Source: Petrosia ficiformis (taxonomy: Eukaryota; Porifera; Demospongiae; Haplosclerida; Petrosiidae). From it: DNA of 64,000 bases. Location: assembly GCA_947044365.1 (NCBI GenBank), contig OX345638.1, positions 6,457,201 through 6,521,200 of the forward strand, written 5' to 3'. A program made the translations under genes and the position numbers. Positions 1 through 12,600 of this stretch are shown here, in pieces. The notes beneath the pieces are model-generated. The model was not told where the DNA came from and did not search any database. It worked only from the letters and a program-made list of their open reading frames with translations. Position 1 is the first letter of the stretch. Every line of letters starts with the position of its first letter.

Positions 1-515
1 TAACATATACTTCTCCAGGGTAACATAGTTACATCGATTGGCTTCCTATCAGCTCAGGATTCTAAATTACTGAGTTAGGTGGACTCTCTAGGCTCCATTT
101 GTTAGTTTAAGAAAGCAGCAAGACAAGTGTTTGGAAGAGAATAAAATATGGTAGTAGTCAACTAGCAATGGCCACACATTCTCAGCTTGATGATGATTCA
201 ACTTTACAATCTTAATATTTTTTGATACAGTATGAAATTACTATAAACAGATATAGGAAAATCAGTAAATTGATGCCTGACAGGTTAATACATGATCTAT
301 GTAGTTACTATGCTATATGTATACTGTATTGCTAGTTCATACTGGCCAATTCGAGCAATTATCATCTAAGTGTATGAATAATAATAGTACTAACCTGTAT
401 GAGATGTAGTGATTGGATGATTTATTGTATTAGTATACTGTACTTGATCCCTAGTATACTCTTTAGCATAAGAGAATCAGTTGATATTAACTTATGATAA
501 TAATGTATTATATAC
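1..515 (-). other. Presumed intron or 3' part of the giant gene; no exon recognised
   Basis: AT-rich sequence left of the last supported exon. A GTTAGT-like donor on the minus strand is visible near 392, but no open frame with an acceptor in phase 1 leads to it. Nothing else is supported here. Confidence 0.3.
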
Positions 516-1129
516 CTGTAGTGGATGTTTCAAGGAATCTACTGATATATATTTTTCTTGTATTACAATCTATTCCAGTTAGTGTTACTGGATGTCTCAA
601 ACGTTCCTCAGGATCACAGGATAGTTTACCCCATACAGTAATCAAACAAGATGGAGGAATGGGAAGATCACTTGATCCAAATAGATCAGCATCTCTCTTC
701 ATAAGCTGAGATGATAGAAATTGTTAAGACATGTAATACAGATTTCAATTTCAACAGATAATCATTATTAATAGTATCTTACTCTCAGAGGTTCCTTGTG
801 AGGTTCAATACTCCATCCTCTATACGCTACTTGTTCCATACTAACACTATCAAGTTCAATATATCCATTCACTGGATTCAGGAATGAAAATCTAATCATC
901 TCGTCCTTTTCAGCACTATGATGATTCTCTTTAATATACTATAAAATGATAATAAAATTAATATTAGTGAATATAAGAATACGTTATTATAATTAAATCA
1001 CCTCTAGGAATACCTTTACATTTTGCACCACCATAAATGTCATTTTCCATTTGTTACATCCTGCCCTCTCATAATAAATTCCACCAGTGTATATATTATC
1101 AGGTACACCAGAGTCATTAGGAACTTGTA
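516..1129 (-). CDS. Post-ZU5 exons 32-34
   Basis: 1129-1002 (phase 1-0; contains [18 protein letters not shown]), 938-783 (phase 0-0; [20 protein letters not shown]...) and 705-516 (phase 0-1; [20 protein letters not shown]...). Positions and phases match the series after ZU5 in the neighbouring gene (NKWKMIFTITKDEKSFVE, then HVSQK..., then IERTV...). Intact donor GTATAT at 515. No stop codon is seen, so the gene continues to the left of the window. Confidence 0.65.
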
Positions 1130-4100
1130 CTATATGTAGAATATACAAGCATTTAATACTTCATTAGGTAACAATATTTATATACCTCCTTTTGAGATAG
1201 AGAGATGTGTTTGTGTTTCCCCATCAGTATCACTACTAGGATCCTTATCCTTATCAACATTGCCAGTGGACGGAACATCAACTAAAATTATAATAGATAA
1301 TAGTACAGTATTCATGACATTCTATTAATATCCTAACCATGTCCTGATGAGGGTGGTGTTTTATCATCAGTATTGCTACTAGAATGCTCTTCAGTATTGT
1401 CAACATCAACTAATAATAATTATAATAAACAATAAAAAAAGCATTGATAATATACTAATAATATCCTAACCATGTCCTGATTTGGACTGCGTTTTACTAT
1501 CAGTATCACTACTGGTATCCTTATCTTCTGATGAAGAGTCAGTATTAGACACATCACTCTGAACATCACCTATAATTATTGTAATTGATATTTAAACACT
1601 GTTATTAATATTATAATATCCTAACCATGTTCAGATGTGGTTTGTATTTCATTATCTGTATCACTACTAGGTGGATCTTGGTCTTCTGAAGGTAGGTCAA
1701 TATGAAATTGAACATCAGCTAATAAATATTTAAATACTGTTATTAATTAATATTATAATATCCTAACCATGTTCAGATGTGGATTGCGTTTCACTATCAG
1801 TATCACTAGTATCTTCTACATCAGATGAGATGTGTGAATTACGACCATTAGTCTTCTTACCAATGCCCATTATACAAAACTTGGAACGAACTATCATTCC
1901 ATACTGACTATTAGTATAGAATTTACCACCATTTATGAACTGGAACTTGTATGGTGGTACTGACTCATCTATAGGTGCTGTTATGAAACTGAGATATTTA
2001 AACTGTCGTGAACTCTTCAGATAGACACAGTGTTGTATTAGTAATTTCACAGGCTGGAGGTACTCTTCAGGAAATGAGATGACATATAAAGCACTCACAA
2101 GCTCCATTCCTTCGGGAAACTGGAATTTACCCCCAACAAGAGCTTTGATAAGCACTTGTGATGGCAGGATAGTACTTTCTGGGAAATACATCTTAAACCC
2201 ATAATCTCCCCAATCCAGAGTGTTCCTTTTAATATGAAACACCTTCTGCTTAGTTATATGAAGATCAGGACCATCTATATAATAAAAATGAGATTATGAC
2301 AACAACAGAGATTAGTATATTAATTATATAACATCAATTCTAACCTGGTATAGAAACGATGTCACTGGACCTTTGTGGTACAAGTGATGATGTCATTCTA
2401 GTTTCCTCTAAATGCTTCATTTCCTGTATAGAAATTTCAAGTTCCCTTATTCTCTCTCTCTGCATTTGTAATTCCTCCAAATGCGGTTCATTATTCTGCT
2501 CTGTATTCTGTAGTTCATCTGTTTGTGAAGTTTTATCAACCACTGTTGTGTGTAGTGACTTCACTTCTATAATGAGAGAATACGTTTTGAAGTTCTGTTA
2601 ATTCCAAACAGGACATGACTTACCTGACTTTAACTCTTTTGTTTTAATTTCCAACAAAGTCTGTAGTTCCTCTACTATATATACGTATATATAATTATTA
2701 CAATAAGATCAATGTTAATAAAGTATTGACTATACATTATTAACAAATATATACATATGCACACTGCACAGTAGTTATTATAATATGCTCTGCTCAAAGA
2801 TTTAAAGAAAGATTTTAAAATCTCAGATTTATCCTACAACATTTTTATATAGATTACTACTCCACCCACAAGAAATAGAGGAAAGGTTATAAAATCTCAG
2901 AACAGGTTTATGGAAGTTAATAAAGTATGTGCAGTAGTCAACTGGGCACATGCTTCTAGTTTATAGGGTCATTCTGAGTGTCATGAGATAGTGAAAATGT
3001 GTATTGTATTATAATACAAATGATATATACACATTTTGCTGATATAATATGTTAGACATATTCTCTGTACCAAGTGAAAATTAGGATTATGTATGATGTC
3101 AGTGTACCTGTCAGAAAGACTATGCACTGGATGTTGGACAGATTAATTTACATCCAGACTTCTAACTGGATATTTTTACAGAACAAATCAAACATTGAGA
3201 ATGTTATTAGTTATTAACCTGTTGTTTCTAGAGTCTGTGAAACCGAGCTTTTGATCTCTGTTTGATGAACAGCATCTTGATCTGTGAAATATATATATAC
3301 AAGAATGAATTATAATTAAGTAATTGTTGGGCATAGCATAATATGACATAAAGAAGTAAGTTTGAACTAGCTGTATGAATGTGATTTAAGGATGAGTTAT
3401 GTTGCCAGCAGGGTTGGGGCGAGGTACATTGGTACTTACATTTGTATACTTAAGTGCACTGAAGTACATATTTTTTAATTACTTGTACTTATACTTAAGT
3501 CTTTTTTTAGTTTTAGCAATGTACTTGTACTTGTACTTAAGTAATGGGTTAAGTACTTCATGTACTTAATGTACTTATAAGTAATTTGAAGTACATTTTA
3601 ACTCCTTTTTAAGTACAATTTGTACATGTGCATTTGTCATGATTTGTGAAACTGAAAAAACAGAATTTACTGAAATGATTACATCTGCACTAGAAAGAAG
3701 TGTACCAGCTACAGTTTCTACTGTAAGTAGTACTGAAGATACAACTGATCCTCCCCCATCAAAAAAAGCCAAATCATTATTTAGTTTCATGCTTGAGCCA
3801 TCCGCACAATCTGAGTCTCAGTCTACCTCTTTATCAAACGAACTAGACAACTATCTGCAGTCCTTGAGTGTTGCAATGGAGGTGAATCCCATCGATTTCT
3901 GGAAAAAAGAAAAAACAAAGTACCCTCAATTATCAAAGTTGGCAAAGGAAATGTTAGGAGTACCATCTTCGTCAGCACCTGTAGAGCGTCTTTTTAGTAT
4001 CGCCGGTAAACTTTTTAGACCTGAACGTTGTAATTTAAAGGACTTGTGATTTGAAGAATTGATGTTCATTCGATGTAATAATAATTAAATGTAAAACTTT

Positions 4101-7100
4101 GAGTTATTAAAAAGTAAAAAATGTGAAAATTGTGAAATGTACTTGTACTTGCACTTAAGTACATATCACTGTACTTGTACTTGCACTTAAGTACATATCA
4201 CTGTACTTGTACTTATACTTAAGTACATATCACTGTACTTGTACTTGCACTTAAGTACATATCACTGTACTTGTACTTATACTTAAGTACATATCACTGT
4301 ACTTGTACTTATACTTAAGTACTATATTAAAAGGTGTCATGTACTTGTACTTATACTTAAGTATTTTTGTCAAAGTACTTGTACTTTACTTAAGTACTTT
4401 TCAAAGTACTTCGCCCCAACCCTGGTTGCCAGTATAATAATTATTATAGTATTAACTAAGTGACTATTTACAGTTCAGCCTAATTCAATATAAATTTCTA
4501 TAATGTTAAATCAGAGACTAATACATATACCTATACCAAAAGTACATAAGAGATGGAGAGTGTCTAATGATGCATATAGCTGTAAAGTAATGTGGTTTTC
4601 TTTCGTATCGTGTTTAAGATGCCATTATGTAAAGCATGTGACAATAGTATTGGAGTAACTGAATTTAATGACGTCACAAATTATACTGTTACTTTACACA
4701 CAGTATTTCAATGGCTGTATGCATCCTTCGACACTCTCCTTGTCTTATGTACTTTTGGTGTAGGTATATCTATTTAATAACTAAACACACTGGATATCTT
4801 TGTGATATTGTAAGATAGCTAGGAATATTTCTCTGCTAAATGACAAATCACATCTATTAGTGGATGAAACAAAGATTTTAAAAAATCAGTTTATAGATGA
4901 TATATACCATAATAATTATTACTTTGAAAATGAATTACGTATAATCTCATAGAGTCTATATCTATTATTGGATATGAACATAGTATATGTAGTTACATAG
5001 GTATTATACATGCCTGGTTTTGACAGTCCATGTGAACTTAGTGGAACAGGCTCCTGAATGTCTAACTTTGGTATCTTTAGACTGAATTGGGAATCATAAT
5101 TATCTTCCTGACGTCTCTTCTCTCCTACACACTCTGGAGTGATATGCTGATCTTCTTTTCTTTTCTTATTAGACTCAACAGCGTCTTCATGTGGTCTCTT
5201 CATTGAGTATCTGTAATTATAATTATAGCTGACAAACTATGGAGTTTTGTACATCACAAATTCGTGTAATATAAATATGTCTGAATTAGTTTACTTATAG
5301 GCCTTTTTTACACACTATGGTGGAAATTAAATGTGTAAATAAAGTTTCAAATCACTTACTCTATATCCATTTCGGTATGTGCTTGAGCATCTTCACAACC
5401 TAATATATGATGAAATGTATATTTGGTATAGTGATGCATATACCAGTTATATGTGTAAAGTAACATGACTCTTTCTTTGATATCATGATTATGTGATCCC
5501 ATTATACAATATATGTGGCTATAGTATCAATGTAACTGATGCCACAAAGTATATACTGAAATAAGGTAATGTGGCTTTCTATCATATCGTGCTTCTGATG
5601 CATGTGATTCATTATGTAAAGCATGTGACAATAGTATTGGAGTAACTGAATTTAATGACGTCACAAATTATACTATTACTTTACACACAGTATTTCAATG
5701 GCTGTATGCATCCTTCGACACTCTCCTTGTCTTATGTACTTTTGGTGTAGGTATATCTATTTAATAACTAAACACACTGGATATCTTTGTGATATTGTAA
5801 GATAGCTAGGAATATTTCTCTGCTAAATGACAAATCACATCTATTAGTGGATGAAACAAAGATTTTAAAAAATCAGTTTATAGATGATATATACCATAAT
5901 AATTATTACTTTGAAAATGAATTACGTATAATCTCATAGAGTCTATATCTATTATTGGATATGAACATAGTATATGTAGTTACATGTACATAGGTATTAT
6001 ACATGCCTGGTTTTGACAGTCCATGTGAACTTAGTGGAACAGGCTCCTGAATGTCTAACTTTGGTATCTTTAGACTGAATTGGGAATCATAATTATCTTC
6101 CTGACGTCTCTTCTCTCCTACACACTCTGGAGTGATATGCTGATCTTCTTTTCTTTTCTTATTAGACTCAACAACGTCTTCATGTGGTCTCTTCATTGAG
6201 AATCTGTAATTATAATTATAGCTGACAAACTATGGAGTTTTGTACATCACAAATTCGTGTAATATAAATATGTCTGAATTAGTTTACTTATAGGCCTTTT
6301 TTACACACTATGGTGGAAATTAAATGTGTAAACAAAGTTTCAAATCACTTACTCTATATCCATTTCGGTATGTGCTTGAGCAGATTGTACATCTTCACAA
6401 CCTAATGTATGATGAAATGTATATTTGGTATAGTGATGCATATACCTGTTATATGTGTAAAGTAACACGACTCTTTCTTTGATATCATGATTATGTGATC
6501 CCATTATACAATATATGTGGCTATAGTATCAATGTAACTGATGCCACAAATATTTCATTTAGCTATACTGTTAAATGTGAGCAAAGTATAGCTAGTAACC
6601 ATGGCAACCATCACTATATGTGAACAAAAAAAATGACACTGAACTACACATTCTCAGTGCTTCCAACTACACAGATTTTTCACCTTTATACAAAATGAAT
6701 ATGGATTATGGAAAATTACACTGACAATACAGATAGTGCATGTGCTCTGACTAAAAACATGGAGTGCTTTCAGTAATACTAGCTCAGCATCTAGTAAAGC
6801 CTCTAGTAGTGAGTCTACAGCTAGGAATGTAAACTGTGTTACAGTTAGTGATACTGATGTCAGTGTACCTGCCAGAAAGAAGACTATGCGCTAGATGTTG
6901 GACAGACTAATTTAGTCTGGCCACATCCAGGCTTCTAACTGCATATTTTTACAGAACAAATCAAACATTGAGAATGTTATTAGTTATTAACCTGTTGTTT
7001 CTAGAGTCTGTGAAACCGAGCTTTTGATCTCTGTTTGATGAACAGCATCTTGATCTGCGAAATATATATATACAAGAATGAATTATTGATCATTACACTA

Positions 7101-9633
7101 TACATGTAATTAAATTAAGTAAATGTTGGCCATAGCACAATATGATATAAAGAAGTAAGTTTCAACTAGCTTGATTTAAGGATGAGTTATGTTGCCAGTA
7201 TAATAATTATTATAGTAATAACTATTTACAGTTCAGCCTAATTCAATATATATTTCTATAATACATATACCTATACCAAAAGTACATAAGAGATGGAGAG
7301 TGTCTAATGATGCATATAGCTGATATATGTAAAGTAATGTGGCTTTCTTTCGTATCATGTTTAAGATGCCATTATGTAAAGCATGTGACAATAGTATTGA
7401 AGTAACTGAATTTAATGACGTCACAAAATATACTGTTACTTTACACACAGTATTTCAATGGCTGTTTGAATCCTTCGACACTCTCCTTCTCTTACAATCT
7501 ATTGTCTATATGCTATAAAGTATAAAGCACAAAAAATGTAACTAAACACACTGGATATGTTTGTGATATTGTAAGATAGTTGGAATATTTCTCTGCTAAA
7601 TGACAAATCACAAATCACAAAACACGTGTACAAGTGTATTAGTGGATGAAACAATGCAAACTAAACTAAAAATGACTTCACGAAGTACACTCTGGTTTCA
7701 TCCAAAGGGTTAGACTATCATTATACTTGTGATAACATTTATATAAAACCAAACAAAGTGAGTCATTAATTATTACTACTTCTGGTTGAACCTTGCCTGA
7801 TGAGAAGGTTTACTCAAAGCAATATGAAAATGCATCTTTTGTAAAAAAAAAAAAAAAACAATAATGTTTCAGGATCATTACATAATTATTCCAAAGAGTT
7901 TCGTGGTGACTATTTCCATCATATAATTATCATGCAATATAATTCATTGATTTACCTTCAGTTATATTTGACATGTGGCTATAGCATCAACGTAACTGAT
8001 GCCGCCACAAAGTATATACTGAAATAATTTATGCAAACATGTTATATAAGTGCCTGCCACATTACTTTACACACAGTATTTCAATGGGTATATGCTTCCT
8101 TTGACATTCTCCTACTCTGTATCCATATAATATACACATGTACATGTATTACATAATTATAATATATATATTTGACAACCATTTCATGTGGTTAGGTGTA
8201 TGTAATATATATACCATGGCTTCGAGGGATATATGGCGAATATAAGACCCGAGCACCGAGATATTGCGAGGGTCTTATATTCACCCTATATACCGAGAAG
8301 CCATGGTACATATAATATATTCTATAGCTAACAGAAACATCAAAGAAGAACAGGACAATGGACACGAGTAACAGGCTGACACACCTTACACTTTCAGCGA
8401 TATGGGGCGAATAGTTCCTGGGAGAAACGCCCATCTATTGGTTCTTTTTTTTAAGAGACAAAGAGAGCTTCTTTTGTGTGTTTACTTGTCGACATAGCCT
8501 TCATTCTCTGTAGACTTTTGGTGACTAGATCGACTGCGCATGTGCATGACGTCATACCAGGGATGATATATCCCTGCTGTACTCGTGAACGAACTTTGAT
8601 GTGAACCAGACGCCCACAGTTTGTAAATAGTAAATACGTTGCGGTATATATAAGTACGTCGATGTATTTACAAATAAGTCAACGTATTTATTAAATACTA
8701 TTTTGACCTCAATGGTACTCCATAAATACCTACATGTATAGGTGTGCATCAATGAAAACAATGAATGGTAGGAACATGCAACTCCCACGTAAATAATTAA
8801 CAAGAAAAATGTGTCTATAATGCTTTGTGATTACTATGTGTATGAAATATTGCTGATGGCACTGGTATCTACCTTTCTGTGTACTCAAATACTGGGGTCT
8901 GAAGAGGTACATGTAAGTGTAACTCCAGTCTAGGTACACAGATCTTTGATGAAACTGAAGTACTCTTTCAAGGTTCTAAATGATGACCTCCTCGTGTCTG
9001 TAACTCTTGCATTAATTGACCAAACCCCTTGGAATGACGTAACTTATATGTGACCAAAAAACCACACTTGTGACACATAATCAAACACTTGTTATTCAGC
9101 CATTTTATAAAGGACACCAATGATATTTGGTATCTAGGAGAAGCACTAATTGGTTTTCCTGTTTGCCATATTTCATTGGCTTCATGTAAAAATGGCTGAA
9201 TAGCAAGTGTTTGAAGGTAAGCATTTGTTATTATGCGCCACAAGTGTGGTTTTCCAAAATTGGGTCACATATATAAATACCGTAGAATCTCGAATATAGG
9301 CGGGATCCGACTATAAGTGTATACTTTCTTACAAGTGCATATCAGCTTCCTTTATTTAACACTCGAATACAAGCGGATCGAGCCGACCATAGCGACCGAT
9401 AGCTCGATATTATCCTACAATTGGAGACCAGACTAACTTGTATACATGATGTCCTCTTACTACACCAGAAAAAAACGAAGCTCTCATCCTCCTTACCCGG
9501 TATTCTTTAGTAGTCCGACATGTGACGTTGACACTGCTGACACGTGCCTAGATACCGCAGCCACACCCTTCAATTAATCTTTTGCAGTGCATACCGTTTA
9601 TAAGCGCATACGCCTATATTCGAAATTCTACGG

Positions 9634-9667
<34 letters not shown>

Positions 9668-12600
9668 GTGTGACATACTCTATTTTGGTTTTAATTATTT
9701 ACATGGAGTTCCACTCCATTCCACTTCTTTTCATTGATGTACACCTGGTATAACAAATACAGCATTATATTTACTACTTTAAAGTATATAACAGTGTTTC
9801 CCCAGGATAAATACTAAGGGTGGGGGAGTGCATCAGTGGTACATCATTGATTAGTTATATACAAATTTATGTATTATACTAATACATTCGTTATGTTGTA
9901 TAACAAGGAAGTTACATGACAAGGAGAAACAGTGGAATTACAGAATTACAGAATTGGCAGAAATGATTACATTGTACATTACATATCCAACTGTCATTTC
10001 CACAATTCTGCTATTTCTAATTCTGCTGTTTCTCCTTCCCCAAAGTTACAGGTATAGCGGAATAAATATTAATTATGCTTCTATCTTATACCACAAAGAT
10101 AGCACTTTTAATGTTAACTTGGTTATTTTTTATTACTTTGAGTATCATGATCAGTTGTTGGAGGACTAACAAAGTCTACTGCTGGTTTCTTAGGACAGGT
10201 TTGGTCATCATAGAATCTTTCATGTCTCTTTTGTCCTGCATGAGGATGATAATGTACTTCTCTTCCTCTTTTAGGCTGCTTAGGCACTGTAATTTCATCT
10301 TCCTGTGGTGAGTGTGATCTCTTGATTGGCTCACTGTATGTACAAATGAGGATAATTAAATTTTGATATCAAAACAATAGTTATTAACACCATGGACCAT
10401 ACTAATTTTCTTCACAAAAAGCTAGGAATGACATTAAACCTAATTAGTCACATAGAGGAGGAAGGGCCATTCTTGAGGAAAACTACAGCGTACATGTATA
10501 AATTAAATACAATTCTCAATGAATTTCATTATAAACACCTATAATTAAATTCCTCTTGCACAAGTCATATGTGTGCTATATAGTCATATACATGTACCAA
10601 CGCTTTCCTCACCAGACTTTACTTTGTACAATCAAACAAATTTCTAAAACACTCACTTCTCATATGTTTTCTGAGCAAGCTGTGCATCTCCAAAATCTGA
10701 AATTTAGAAATAACATTGAAATACTGATATAATGTATTATAAGTCAATGCTCTATACTGAAACATATTGTCACAATGACTCAAAAGTTAGTTAAAAAATA
10801 GTTTGAAAAAATCTTAAATTGACTCACTATACCCATGTACATGTACACGTACATCTTGTACATTACTAAAATTTAATATACATGTAAATTGTTTATCAAT
10901 TTCCAGAAAATGAAGGTTGTAACTGGAAGGCTAAACTTGGAGAGCATTATTAACTAGTCATTGCCATTTTAAAATGCAAAATATCATTACTAATAATACC
11001 TGAATAATTAATCACAGTTTCCTTTTCACTTGAGCTTCTAACTTGCATCGATGTTATTTTAACTAGATACAGAAAAAAATCAACATACATGAAAAGCAAA
11101 CAATCAAACTAAAATAAGTTCAGCAGGGTTTCATTAAGAGGGGGGTGGCATTTGCCCCCCCCTGGAATTTATTTGCCAATATGCCCACTACAATAACCCT
11201 GTACATGTATATGTATATGTATATCGCTGCCCCACTTCAACAAATTATCTAAATGAAGGCCTGATCGGTATACAAATACAAAATGATATCTTGATGCTAT
11301 GTCTGACTGTACATACATTTATTAAAAATTTGGAAGTAAAAATTAGAGGCTTGGCATCCCAACATCTTCAATTGGGTCATCAGTTACATGTACAGGACAC
11401 ATGGAATAGCAAGCGTTTGAAGGTAAGCGTTTGTTCAAAATTATTATGCACCACAAGTGTGGTTTCTCGAACCCATGGGAAAGCAATTATAGGGATGGCC
11501 GAATGGGGCCATAAAAAGCATGTGCTAAACAAATTACAATTATTACATATTTAACACACCAATAATGTGTTAAACTTGAGTAAAATGTCTTTATAATTCC
11601 AAGGATAGCATTATGGGTGTGGTCAATGTATTCTAAAAATAGTAACTGTTCATTGTGGTGAATCTGGGTCTATAGGCATACATTTCATGTAATACATAAT
11701 GCTATTTATATAATTTAGATTTATAACAAGGAAGTTACAGGGAAAGGAGAAACAGCGGATTTGTGGAATTGGCAGAAATGACTACATTACACATCCAACT
11801 GCCATTTCCACTATTCTGCTCTTTCTCCTTCCCCAAAGTTACAGCTATATTGGAATAAATATTAATTATGCTTCTATCTTATACCACAAAGATAGCACTT
11901 TTATAATAATTAAAATTAGCATAGTTATTTCTATTACTTTGAGTATCATGATCAGTTATTGGAGGACTAACAAAGTCTACTGCTGGTTTCTTAGGACAGG
12001 TTTGATCATCATAGTGTTTTTCATGTCTCTTTCGTCCTGCCTGAGGATGATATTGTACTTCTGTTTCTTTATTAGGCCGCTTAGGCACTGTAATTTCATC
12101 TTCCTGTGTTGAGTGCGATTTCTTGATTGGTTCACTGTATGTATATACATGTATAAATGAGGATAATTAAATGTTAATATCAAAACATAAGTTATTGACA
12201 CCGTGGACCATAGTAATTTTCTTTACAAATAATATATGTACACGTAGGTAGGAATGACATGTATATTTACTTAGTAAAGATTGGGTGGGTCACTCCCTTC
12301 ACATAGAGGAGGAAGGGTCTGGTATGGGACACATATACAAGTTGCACAGCTCCCCAGCATTCTTGAGGAAAACTTCAGTGTGTAAACAATTTACATAAAT
12401 AATATACTAAATGAATTCGTTATAAACACCTATAATTAAAAATTCCTTTTCCACAAGTCTATATACTTTCCTCACCAGACCTTACTTTGTACAATCAAAC
12501 AAATTTTTAAAACACTCACTTGTCATACATTTTCTGAGCAAGCTGTGCATCTCCAAAATCTGAAGTTTAGAAATAACATCCCATATAATGTATACAGTAC

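Larger units (their letters stand above)
4600..6540. repeat. Recent tandem duplication, unit about 1 kb
   Basis: The segment from about 4625 to 5540 is repeated almost base for base at about 5610-6540, with a few small indels (for example an extra 6 nt near 5985 and 9 nt near 6385). Each unit carries one foldback right arm and one short exon pair (copies 5 and 4). A second block, about 3100-3350, is repeated at 6870-7150. Confidence 0.85.
7055..10136. other. 3.1-kb intron filled with repeats
   Basis: Between exons 19 and 18 of the giant gene. It holds a foldback copy (7262-7500), a hairpin element (8206-8318), a foldback MITE (9055-9255), a Tc1/pogo-type MITE (9280-9633) and a (TA)n tract (9634-9665). 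No coding exon could be supported. Confidence 0.6.

Noticed and set aside
8968..9243. 91-codon minus-strand open frame
   Set aside because: Falls almost entirely in a foldback MITE; the inverted arms explain its openness.
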